From positions 1 to 26,834 of the forward strand of contig NW_027043834.1 of NCBI RefSeq assembly GCF_037102585.1: a stretch of DNA of 26,834 nt. The letters are read 5' to 3'. The translations under genes were made by a program, and so were the position numbers. Under the pieces are notes generated by a model. That model searched no databases. It saw only the letters and a program-made list of their open reading frames with translations, and was not told the origin of the DNA. This DNA comes from Saccharomycopsis crataegensis (taxonomy: Eukaryota; Ascomycota; Saccharomycetes; Ascoideales; Saccharomycopsidaceae). How positions within the stretch are numbered: the first letter of the stretch is position 1; every line of letters starts with the position of its first letter. This document shows, one piece after another, positions 8,777 through 17,432 of this stretch.

Positions 8777-9178
8777 TGTTGAAGTTTTGTAACCCTAGTT
8801 ACAGTAGTCATTACCAATAACAAATACTATCAAACTATCCTTGTTATTATTCTTATTCTTCTTAACTAACTAACTATTTAAATAACAAAATATAAACTCA
8901 AACTATGGGGAGAGGCCCCATATTTATAATAAGACCAATATATATGATTTGTAATCATACATCCATCTAGAACATTCTAGATGATTAATCATATGCACAA
9001 TGACTAATTATTAGGCTGAGTCATAATCACATGCAGATTATATATTGCTCAGCCATGGTAAATAAACCGTCTTATCCGAGACTCGAACCCAGGATCTATT
9101 CAACACATTGATACCCGTGTTAACCGTTGAGCCATCTGTACAAAACCCAATGTATGACTTTGGATTGTCAACTCAACA
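8777..9178 (-). repeat. copia-2 3' LTR (LTR-a)
   Basis: 402 bp, TGTTG...CAACA. On the sense (minus) strand it holds, in order, a tRNA-like block (about 9066-9146), a GGCTGAG/CTCAGCC hairpin, a palindromic heat-shock-like motif (8966-8981) and TATAAATA. It appears identical to 13525-13926. Confidence 0.95.
9066..9146 (-). other. tRNA-like block with Pol III A and B boxes inside LTR-a
   Basis: On the minus strand TGGCTCAACGG (9124-9134) fits the A-box consensus, and GGTTCGAGTCT (9079-9089) fits the B box at 10 of 11 positions. The spacing between them is that of a tRNA gene. A T-arm can form with wobble pairs, but the D-stem and anticodon stem do not pair well, so it is tRNA-derived or SINE-like and not a working tRNA. 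LTR-b lacks it. Copies recur in the solo LTR and the 5' LTR. Confidence 0.65.
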
Positions 9179-9187
9179 CCCTCTCTC
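9179..9187 (-). other. copia-2 polypurine tract
   Basis: GAGAGAGGG on the minus strand abuts the 3' LTR, as in copia-1. Confidence 0.75.
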
Positions 9188-10600
9188 AATTCAAAGTCAC
9201 CATACCACAAAGCTTTCTTAGCTCTATGAATTGAGGAGCAGCAAGACCTTTAGTGAACATGTCAGCAACCATGATTCCAGTATTAAGGTATTGCAAATCA
9301 ATTGTCCCAGATCCAATGTGATCCCTGATGAAATGAGTCCTGATATCAATATGTTTGGTACGGTGATGGAAAGCTGGATGTTTGGCCATTTCAATACACC
9401 CCTGGTTATCATCATAAATCTTCACTGCACCAGTGTTAAGGCCAAACTCCTCAAAGACCTGTTTCAACCACAATGCCTCTTTCACACCTTCGCTAAGAGA
9501 CATATATTCTGCTTCAGCTGTAGAAAGAGCAACCGTTGCTTGTTTCTTGGACCTCCATGTTATTGCACCATTGGCATATTTGAACACAAACCCAGTAGTA
9601 GACTTTCTGTCTGACTTATCTCCAGCCCAGTCAGCATCACAATATCCAACTAGTTCACCATCTCCTTTATCTCCAGCCTCATATCTTATACCTAATTCTT
9701 TCGTACCTTTCAAATATCTCAACACTCTTTTAGCTGCCTTGTAATGGACCTCCTTTGGCTCCTTGAGATATCTTGATAAAACACCGACGATATAACTAAT
9801 ATCGCTCCTAACAGTATTGGCAGCAAACAACAATTTTCCAACTAAAGATCTATAGGCTGTAGCATCACATGTTTCAGCATTGGCATCCACCAACGTAAGT
9901 TCTTGGCCAGAAATTGTAGGCGTCTTATCGTGGTTGCAATTCTCCATTCCAAATTCCTTCAACATGGAACCAATGTAGTCCTTCAAACTCATGTTGATAC
10001 CACCGCCATCTTGAGAAATATTCATGCCTAAAAATTTCTTGACAACTCCCAAGTCTTTCATCTTGAAAACATTCATCAATTCAGATTTGACTTTTCCAAT
10101 AGCAAAATCTGAGGTACCAGCTATCAATAAGTCGTCAACATAGAGGGCAACCATCACAAATGACTTTTCAGACTTTCTTGAGTACAAACAATATTCAGCA
10201 CCGTTTCTAACAAAACCAAGCGACGACAATACACTGTGGATTCTTTCATTCCACACTAACGGGGCTTGTTTTAATCCATACAAGCTTTTCTTCAACCTCA
10301 AGACGCTGGTTTCTTTTCCCTTAACCACATACCCTTCTGGCTGAGTCATGTATAATTCTTCTTGAAGGAAACCATTGAGGAACGCAGTTTTAACATCCAT
10401 CTGATGAACTGCCATTCCATTCTTGGCAGCGATACTCAACATCAACCTGATAGATTCATAACGCACCACAGGTGAGAATGTCTCATTGTAGTCAATACCC
10501 TTCACCTGTGTGAATCCTCGAGCAACAAGTCTTCCCTTGAAGACTCCGTTATCTTTCTTTGCAAAGACCCAACGACATGTAATTGGCTTTCTTCCTTTCG
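9187..10600 (-). pseudogene. copia-2 reverse transcriptase-RNase H region
   Basis: From the right: CRWVFAKKDNGVFKGRLVAR, ETFSPVVRYESIR, QMDVKTAFLNG, SLYGLKQAPLVWNER, YVDDLLI (about 10125-10145), then YLKEPKEVHYKAAKR, and RNase H (about 9260-9650) with YCDADWAGD, STAEAEYM and DNQGC. Key active-site acidic residues of both enzymes are visible. The sequence aligns throughout with the copia-1 counterpart. Function in the family: synthesis of element DNA from RNA in virus-like particles. Confidence 0.9.
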
Positions 10601-11559
10601 GCAACTCGACCAATTCATAAGTGGAATTCTCCTTGTGAGCAGCTATTTCTTCGTCACAAGCGCGCTTCCATTCCACTCTTTCATCGCTCTTCATAGCTTC
10701 CTTGTAGTTTCCAGGAACATCAGTTCCTCCAGATATAGCGTCAGCTTCACCAGCCATGAAGCATGTAGCAACGTAATTCACAGGTTTGTATTCTAACAAC
10801 TTGCTTTTGGTATCATCATTCAGTTCTGATTCTTCATCACAATCACTTGGCTCTTCAATATGAGGCTCAATTTTCGAAACCACCAAGTCATCATTGCTAC
10901 TGCCATTTGGAACAAACGAAGTCAACTCTTCTGAATTTCTTGTATTCCTGAACTTCTTTCTTTGTGGTTTCTCAGTAACACTTTCCCTCTCTGAATCTGA
11001 GCTGAATGTGTCAGCTGTTCTTCTATTTCAGCCAAAATACCAAATGGGTTTCTCTTAATTATACCCCTGGTTTCCTTGACTCTAGAACCTGATGATCTTT
11101 TTCTTTTCGTAGCAGTAACCAACTGAAAAGCATCATCATAAACTTTTGAGGGAATCAATTCTCCGTCCCCATACTCCTTGGTTTCCACAATGGACATTTC
11201 AATGTCTTTATCAGGTGCATCACTTTCAGATACCATGCTTGCATCATCAACTGAGATTTGGGACGTAGTTTCATCATCATGGTATGCAGAGCCATTTCTA
11301 CTACCAACATCAACATCAACCAAATCATCATTCATAATAATTGGAGCAGCAGATATTCCACCAATGATACCTCCCCCTCCTCCGCCAGAAATTCCAATCC
11401 TTTCTTCTGGTGCAGCAGTGGAGGACTTCTTTCCATCTTGAAAATAATATCTTGACTCATCGAAGTTCACTTGGGCAGCCGTAACAACTCTATTTGCTTC
11501 GGGATCAAACATCCTATAAGCACACCGATTTCTATCATACCCAAGCATAACACACATTT

Positions 11560-12380
11560 TCGAAGTAGCACCAAGTTTCCCATATCTCAATTTATGGGGA
11601 ACAACAACATATCCAATACAACCAAAACAACGAAGATGATCAAGTCCTGGATTATAACCAAACCAACGACGATACGGAGTCTGAAAACCAATCACTCGGG
11701 ATGGTGTTCTGTTGGTCAAATAAGCAGCTGGCCAAAATTGCGCAGGCATGGATGCCCCAATCATCAAAGATCTTGTTTTATCTTGAATGGTCCGATTCAT
11801 TCTTTCAGCAACACCATTCTGATAACTATGGTGTGGCACCGTCAACTCATGAGCAATTCCTTTTCGTCGCAAGAACGCGTGCAATTGGCCTGTAATGAAT
11901 TCTCCACCATTATCAGTTCTTATGGTTCCAACTCTAAAGTCTTTTCCTTGTGACTTGAACATTGTCTCAGAGTAGTTTATGAAGTCAATAATCTGAGCCG
12001 TGCACTCGGACTTTTGAGTTAAGCATCGAGTTTCCACATACTTGGCATATCCATCTACTATCGTAAGAAAGTAGGCACTCGAATCAATCGAGCCATAGCT
12101 AAAAGGACCACAAACATCCATATGCAACAATTCCAATGGTCTCTTAGGTTTAGAACCTTGACCCAACTTTGGTTTTTTGGACTGTTCCTTTAGCAGCAAG
12201 GCAACAGTCGCATCGAATAACAGCATTGTCACCCAAGATTTTCCCTTTAACAAGCTTAAACATTTTGTTAGCTTTCTGTAAAATATTAGCACTTGGGTGT
12301 CCGAGTCTTTGGTGCCAGAGACCACCCTTATCAATACTGTTAAAAGCAACACCATTAGCATCAGTAGATAATCTGTAAAG
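11560..12380 (-). pseudogene. copia-2 integrase region
   Basis: The minus strand encodes HQRLGHPSANIL (about 12293-12320), part of the HHCC zinc-binding region; LLHMDVCGPFSYGS with the first catalytic Asp (about 12110-12130); TDNGGEF (about 11897-11920); and VPHHSYQNGVAERMNRTIQD with the catalytic Glu. It inserts the element DNA into the genome. A glycine-rich and acidic linker leads on to the reverse transcriptase. The coding region of this element is interrupted about twice overall. Confidence 0.87.
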
Positions 12381-12649
12381 CCCATTCATCAGAGGATCCT
12401 TGGTACCAATAACCTTCATTTCCGGATACATTTTCACTTTGTTTCCTTCAAACAATAATTTCGCACCATTCAGAGTAGCCTTGGAAACTGAAATCAAGTT
12501 GGCTTTTGAGTCTGGAACATAATAAGCATCTTTGATTTCAATATTGGTATTATCACGTAATTTGAACTCCGCAGACCCAATACCTGCAACAGCAACACCA
12601 CCGCCATCAATCCCGGAGATCTCTCCTCCAAACGGTCTGATCGTCTTGA

Positions 12650-13520
12650 ACAAGCTCTTATTGTTTAAGATATGTTGCGAGGCACCTGAATCAAAATACA
12701 CCCTGGAGTTGTTACCATGCATTCCCATAAATGCATACCACGATGGTGATGGGTTTCTACCATCTCCAATCAACTTTTGTGCCTTTGGTGATTTGCAGTC
12801 TCTTTTAAAATGACCAGGCTTTCCACAATTGAAACATCTATATTGTTTCTTAACTGCAAACACCGGCTCAGTGTTATCAACATTAGCAGACCCAATAGAT
12901 TTATCTCCAATAATCTCTCTTGTTAAATCTTGAACAAGACCGAGATCAACATTACCAACTGTTCTGCCGTTTCTAGATTCATACGCAGTCATGACTTCTC
13001 TAGAAAGGCTGTTACCAAATCCAGCCTTTTGACCTAAGCCCAAAAATAACGCACAAAGGACCGTGGTTCCGTCCATCTTACCAACCGTGTTTTTAAAATG
13101 ATTAAAAGAGTCAATAAAGTGTTCCACTTTTCCTTCTTTAGTTTTCAACCATTTGTTGTCCATTAAATCACAAATAATTCCCACAGCATTGGTAACAGTC
13201 AAAGTACCATAGGCCTCCTTGAGAAACATAAACAAGTTTCTGCCGGTACCATCGAATTCCGAGGCCTTAGTTAACGCAGCGCCTGTGATACTATTGAAAA
13301 CAACTGTAGAAATAATTTCATCCATAGCAGCAACCAATTGCGCAACTTCGTTGAGGTCTTCCAGACCATCAGTTCCAGTTTCCCCATTGATCAAATAAGC
13401 ATATAACCCAAGACCTTTCATCTTCATCTTGACACTGATCAATGTAAACCAATCATAGAAGTTTGATGAACCTTTCAACTTTTCATCAGCAGCAAACGAA
13501 GTAAGAGCATTTGAACTCAT
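12650..13520 (-). pseudogene. copia-2 Gag and protease region
   Basis: Gag starts at ATG 13520, within the primer site (MSSNALTSFAADEKL). A copia Gag domain is followed by one CCHC knuckle, CFNCGKPGHFKRDC (12795-12836), and then protease DSGAS (about 12680-12700). Gag forms the particle, the knuckle binds RNA, and the protease cuts the polyprotein. An upstream in-frame extension into the LTR exists, but the ATG next to the LTR is the natural start because copia-1 has the same one. Confidence 0.88.
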
Positions 13521-13524
13521 AACC
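13516..13524 (-). other. copia-2 primer binding site (half initiator tRNA-Met type)
   Basis: GGTTATGAG directly abuts the 5' LTR and overlaps the Gag start codon, exactly as in copia-1. It matches the complement of the initiator tRNA-Met anticodon loop. Confidence 0.7.
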
Positions 13525-13926
13525 TGTTGAAGTTTTGTAACCCTAGTTACAGTAGTCATTACCAATAACAAATACTATCAAACTATCCTTGTTATTATTC
13601 TTATTCTTCTTAACTAACTAACTATTTAAATAACAAAATATAAACTCAAACTATGGGGAGAGGCCCCATATTTATAATAAGACCAATATATATGATTTGT
13701 AATCATACATCCATCTAGAACATTCTAGATGATTAATCATATGCACAATGACTAATTATTAGGCTGAGTCATAATCACATGCAGATTATATATTGCTCAG
13801 CCATGGTAAATAAACCGTCTTATCCGAGACTCGAACCCAGGATCTATTCAACACATTGATACCCGTGTTAACCGTTGAGCCATCTGTACAAAACCCAATG
13901 TATGACTTTGGATTGTCAACTCAACA
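13525..13926 (-). repeat. copia-2 5' LTR (LTR-a)
   Basis: 402 bp, identical by eye to 8777-9178. The tRNA-like A and B boxes lie at 13872-13882 and 13827-13837 on the minus strand. Target duplication TAGCT follows at 13927-13931. Confidence 0.95.
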
Positions 13927-13931
13927 TAGCT

Positions 13932-14489
13932 TCGCTTCCATGACTTTCGCTAGCATAATGCAGCCAAGCTTAAGCTTGATCTCTTTGAAACTGTACCCAC
14001 GTCTTCTCCAGGAACAGCATTATACACCAATGCCACTGCAACCGTGCGCCTGTCTCTGGTTTGGTATTGTCAGCTCCTGAACCTTATGATGGATTCCAGC
14101 ACATCACTTTCACGACACCTTGGACATTCCGAACATGGTGGACCACTCAAGGGTTCTCCTAGTTCGCTCTTCAGGTCGTTTCGTAAATAAACCTTATTAT
14201 TTCTGACCATTCACAGAACGACTATTCTCGGAAGAGTATTGCTTTGTCCCGTTTAGCATGTTTGTGCAACATTGATAGTTCGTAAAACTTCCATTATTCG
14301 GTCGAGTAAGCAACTAACCCCACGGTGAAACGTAGCAATAACTCCATGTCAACTTGTGATAGCACACGTCGACTTCAATAATTCACCGGAAGCTCTTCTG
14401 CCATACTCCACTTAGGATCCCGAGTTAACCAACTAGGCTTCGCGGAGCACCAAGAATGAGGTGTCCTTAAACCTAGTGGTGCTACCAAA
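13932..14489 (-). mobile_element. LTR-X element, start of the internal region
   Basis: This 558-bp stretch runs from the LTR-X 5' LTR (right) to the copia-2 insertion point. No open frame of note is seen on either strand. On the minus strand it begins with a primer-site-like sequence at 14472-14487 and would be the leader of the element. It continues at 8771 and below. Confidence 0.55.
14472..14487 (-). other. LTR-X primer binding site
   Basis: TGGTAGCACCACTAGG on the minus strand, two bases inside the LTR end. TGG pairs with the tRNA CCA end, and TGGTAGC resembles the 3' end of initiator tRNA-Met (TGGTAGCGCC), with differences beyond the first seven bases. The tRNA is therefore not settled. 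This site fixes the minus orientation of the element. Confidence 0.6.
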
Positions 14490-14735
14490 TGTTACAATCA
14501 GTGTGCAAGGGCACACTAGATTCTGGAATCAAGTGGACAGGCAGTATTTTATATCCAAAGAGACTTGTTCTTTCTAAACTAAATCAAGGTCAAAACTAAA
14601 GGAATGTTGAATCCTTAAATAAATAAAATGGTTAAAACTAATAATGGGGTGTTGGACCCGTTCTGGGAATAAAAGGCTAAACATAAGGCGATGCGACAAG
14701 GATAAGGGATGAGGGGTGGGACATAAGGTGATACC
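14490..14735 (-). repeat. LTR-X 5' LTR, 3' portion
   Basis: Sense strand is minus, ending ...GATTGTAACA at 14490. It holds a TATAAAATA box (about 14546-14554) and, near the end, an AGTGTGC/GCACACT hairpin. It matches the LTR at 26276-26756 from about 14571 on. At about 14735 it is cut and joined to an inverted copy of the same LTR. Confidence 0.75.
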
Positions 14736-14879
14736 GCTTATCTCTTATCCTTGTCGCATCGCCTTATGTTTAGCCTTTTATTCCCAGAACGGGTCCAACA
14801 CCCCATTATTAGTTTTAACCATTTTATTTATTTAAGGATTCAACATTCCTCTCATTTTCACCTTTATTTAGTTTAGAAA
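14571..14879. repeat. 140-bp inverted repeat with a 29-bp spacer
   Basis: Arms 14571-14710 and 14740-14879 are reverse complements with about six mismatches. Over 100 bp match without a break. Both arms are LTR-X sequence. Such a near-palindrome can extrude a cruciform and is usually unstable, so it may be young. Confidence 0.9.
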
Positions 14880-14913
14880 AGGATCATCTTTGTGATCACC
14901 TAATTTGAATCTT
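14736..14913 (+). repeat. LTR-X fragment in inverted orientation, split by LINE-A
   Basis: Plus-strand LTR-X sequence runs to the LINE-A insertion point. The LTR resumes on the far side of LINE-A at 20839-20885. The repeated AATCTT at 14908-14913 and 20839-20844 is the likely LINE target duplication. Confidence 0.7.
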
Positions 14914-15006
14914 TTTTTTTTTTAAAGACAAAATTCAATATATTAATTAATTATATAACTATATATCTCATAAACTATCTAATGTAGTTTGAAAATTAAA
15001 GTGTTA

Positions 15007-15035
15007 AGGGAAAACCATTAATGGTGAAAAACCCT
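15007..15035 (-). other. LINE-A 3'-UTR stem-loop
   Basis: On the sense strand AGGG...CCCT encloses ACCATTAATGGT, with T-rich internal loops. LINE-B has the same layout with a different inner stem tip (ACCATATGATATGGT). It is a likely reverse transcriptase recognition hairpin by analogy with stringent LINEs. Confidence 0.7.
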
Positions 15036-15155
15036 ATTATTGAGAAAAAATGTTTTTATGCGTTTTTAAGGTTTTTAATTGTTGTTTTTTTTTTGATTTT
15101 ATTTTTTTTTTGATTTTATTTTCTTGTTTTTCCCCACCTATTTTTTCTTCTCCGC

Positions 15156-17432
15156 TTAAAAGATATTGCTTTCAAGCAAGAAGATCATTGAATCAACGGC
15201 CATATGACAATTGAAATGCCTTTTGGATTTCAATCTTGATAATTTTCGTTGGAAACCTAGATATCTATCGATCGTTCTGGTTTCGTTCATGTTGGTGGCA
15301 GGGGTAATGATTGTTTGCCAGGTTAATGGGATATTCAAGTCAATTTTTTTCCAAAGTTTCTGGGCCAATGGACATTCAATAAGATGGTGCTTCATGATTT
15401 CAAATTGGATTTCCTTTGGGGCATATTGGGGTTCATCATATCTGGTTAATTTTTTGCTGCAATAGTCACAATGATTATTTACATAATTGTGATTTTCAAT
15501 GCCCAAATGAAAGATGTGAATATTTTGATATTTCCCCGGGAAATGTTGGTTGAATTTTTTGAGGTTATGCCAAAAGTTATCAACTTGTTTCTGATTCACC
15601 CCAGTAATATCCATGAGTGTTTTTGACATCTTGTTCACATCTTGTTTTTCCCGTTGTTTTTTACTTCCTTTAGTATGGTCAAAATCCTTAATTCTAATTG
15701 GAATGTGTTGATATTTTTCAGGAATCCCTTTTTCAATTGAATTTTTCAAATCTTCAATTCCAATCTTCATTGGCTTCAACCTGATTGTACGTTTCTTTAT
15801 ACCAAGAACTTTTCTGAAATCCCAGTACGCTGTCCTTTCAGCATCTGAGAATGTGCTGCTATTCATAACTTCTAAGGAAATTGAATCATTGGTATTCTCA
15901 ATGTCATCCGCTAGTTCAAGTAATACCACCCACCAATAATGAGTTTTGATATAGTCATCCTTTGGTGATTTTGTTGGTGATGTTTTTTGAATGATGTTGT
16001 TGATACTTGATTGAATTTTGAAACGTAATATCTGGTTATATTTAGTGTGACTATCCAAAAACAAATCCTGGAAAATTTTGGCTCTTCGGTGTTGGAGTTG
16101 AGACTTTAAATCAATCATTGAGAAACCGCCTTTGTTGTTGTGTGTCTTGAGTGTATCCAAAGAAATAGGTGTATCTTGCTTGACCAATAACTTAATCGAT
16201 GTGTCAATTTGATTCAACTGATTGGGTAACAAAGGTTGGTGTAGTTCTTTGTAATAGAACTTGGATGCAATATATGTGTTGAATGCTTCTATTTTTGATT
16301 GAATCTGCAAGCTGGTCATGTTTGATAACTTGTACTTGATATGGAGGTCACGCTGCAATGTTTCCGGCCAAAATGTCACTGATGGTCCAATAGTTATCCC
16401 CAAATATGTCAATTGAAAGTTTTCATCAGCAATCTCAAATGGGAATGGTGTCAAAAATGGATAATTATCAGTTGGTATGATTAGTTGGGATTTCTTTTCA
16501 TTGAGTTTGCTGCCACTGAATTTTTCAAATAGTCTAATACATTTCATTGTTTTGGAATAATCTCTTTTATCTTTGAGGAAAACTGTGATATCATCAGCAA
16601 AAGCAAGATAATGTTGACTGCTATATGCTTCAGGTATCAAATCTCCTTGGTAACTATGGCCTCTGGTATTCTGTTTGATAGATCGTAGTAAAGGTTCTAC
16701 TGCTAATGCAAATAATGAAGGGGAAAACGGATTACCTTGGAGGGTACCATTTTTTAAATTGAATAATGGGCCGGTCATGTTGTTGATGTATAAGGATCCC
16801 GTTGTCTGCTTGAGGATGTTGATGATTAACTTGGCTAATTTTTTTCCAAAATTTAAATGGGACAATAGTTGTTCCATATATTCGTGAGATATCCTATCGA
16901 ACGCTTTCTCCAAATCCACAATTAGTATCAGCTTTTGTGGATTTGGTATTATATGCGTTTTATCTTTTGGATGAATTAGACTATCTAACATTTCTCTGAA
17001 AATGGTGATGTTGGAGAACGATGACCGGCCTGGAATAAAACCAGCTTGATCTTCCCCTATGATATCAGGCAAGTGCTTCAACAACCTATTATTAATTATT
17101 GTGGATAATAATCGAAGATTAGTGTTGATAAGGGCTATCGGCCTATAGTTTCCAATGTTTTCTTTTGACTTTCCAGGCTTTGGTATGATGTTAAAGAGTA
17201 TAGTTCGGTAGTGGAATGGTAAATTTCCTTCAGTTAGAATGTGGTTAAATTCTTGAAGAAGGATGTGTTTGATTTGGGGAAATAATTCCTTATAAAATTT
17301 GTATGGGATTCCATCTATGCCCGGTGTGGACTTCAAATTTGCCGAATCAATTGCCAGTTTGAGTTCTTCCATTGTTATGGAGGAATCCATTTTTCTCTTC
17401 TCTTCAGGAGATATTCCTTGGGTTGGAATCAC
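15156..17432 (-). CDS. LINE-A ORF2, reverse transcriptase part
   Basis: This open frame of 758 codons carries the reverse transcriptase: TPGIDGIPY (36-44), IPKPGK and YRPIALINTN, GFIPGRSS (131-138), motif A with Asp173 and FD179, motif B LQGNPFSP (231-238), motif C FADD (278-281), motif D with GSKLN, and YLGITIG. The C-terminus has CDYC and HHLIEC, the zinc motif of L1 ORF2. The frame opens with GTG, so it has no natural start. It is the downstream half of ORF2 and overlaps the end of the endonuclease frame by four bases. The true frame boundary is likely the run of seven A on the sense strand at 17453-17459, where a one-base change would join the frames. It could be mutation or a sequencing error. 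Confidence 0.9.
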   Translation of the reverse strand: MIPTQGISPEEKRKMDSSITMEELKLAIDSANLKSTPGIDGIPYKFYKELFPQIKHILLQEFNHILTEGNLPFHYRTILFNIIPKPGKSKENIGNYRPIALINTNLRLLSTIINNRLLKHLPDIIGEDQAGFIPGRSSFSNITIFREMLDSLIHPKDKTHIIPNPQKLILIVDLEKAFDRISHEYMEQLLSHLNFGKKLAKLIINILKQTTGSLYINNMTGPLFNLKNGTLQGNPFSPSLFALAVEPLLRSIKQNTRGHSYQGDLIPEAYSSQHYLAFADDITVFLKDKRDYSKTMKCIRLFEKFSGSKLNEKKSQLIIPTDNYPFLTPFPFEIADENFQLTYLGITIGPSVTFWPETLQRDLHIKYKLSNMTSLQIQSKIEAFNTYIASKFYYKELHQPLLPNQLNQIDTSIKLLVKQDTPISLDTLKTHNNKGGFSMIDLKSQLQHRRAKIFQDLFLDSHTKYNQILRFKIQSSINNIIQKTSPTKSPKDDYIKTHYWWVVLLELADDIENTNDSISLEVMNSSTFSDAERTAYWDFRKVLGIKKRTIRLKPMKIGIEDLKNSIEKGIPEKYQHIPIRIKDFDHTKGSKKQREKQDVNKMSKTLMDITGVNQKQVDNFWHNLKKFNQHFPGKYQNIHIFHLGIENHNYVNNHCDYCSKKLTRYDEPQYAPKEIQFEIMKHHLIECPLAQKLWKKIDLNIPLTWQTIITPATNMNETRTIDRYLGFQRKLSRLKSKRHFNCHMAVDSMIFLLESNIF

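Larger units (their letters stand above)
8777..13926 (-). mobile_element. copia-2: young Ty1/copia element with LTR-a ends
   Basis: It is 5150 bp long with two 402-bp LTRs that look identical by eye (8777-9178, 13525-13926) and a 5-bp target duplication TAGCT (8772-8776 and 13927-13931). All expected parts are present on the minus strand: primer site, Gag, protease, integrase, reverse transcriptase, RNase H, polypurine tract. The coding region is broken, with about two interruptions. Identical LTRs indicate recent insertion. It sits inside the LTR-X element. Proteins are close relatives of copia-1, but the LTR is nearly twice as long. Confidence 0.95.

Noticed and set aside
9066-9146. The tRNA-like block as a working tRNA gene
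   Set aside because: The D and anticodon stems do not pair and no T-run terminator follows.
11178-11953. Plus-strand frames of 64-160 codons opposite copia-2
   Set aside because: They are antisense of the integrase and linker region.
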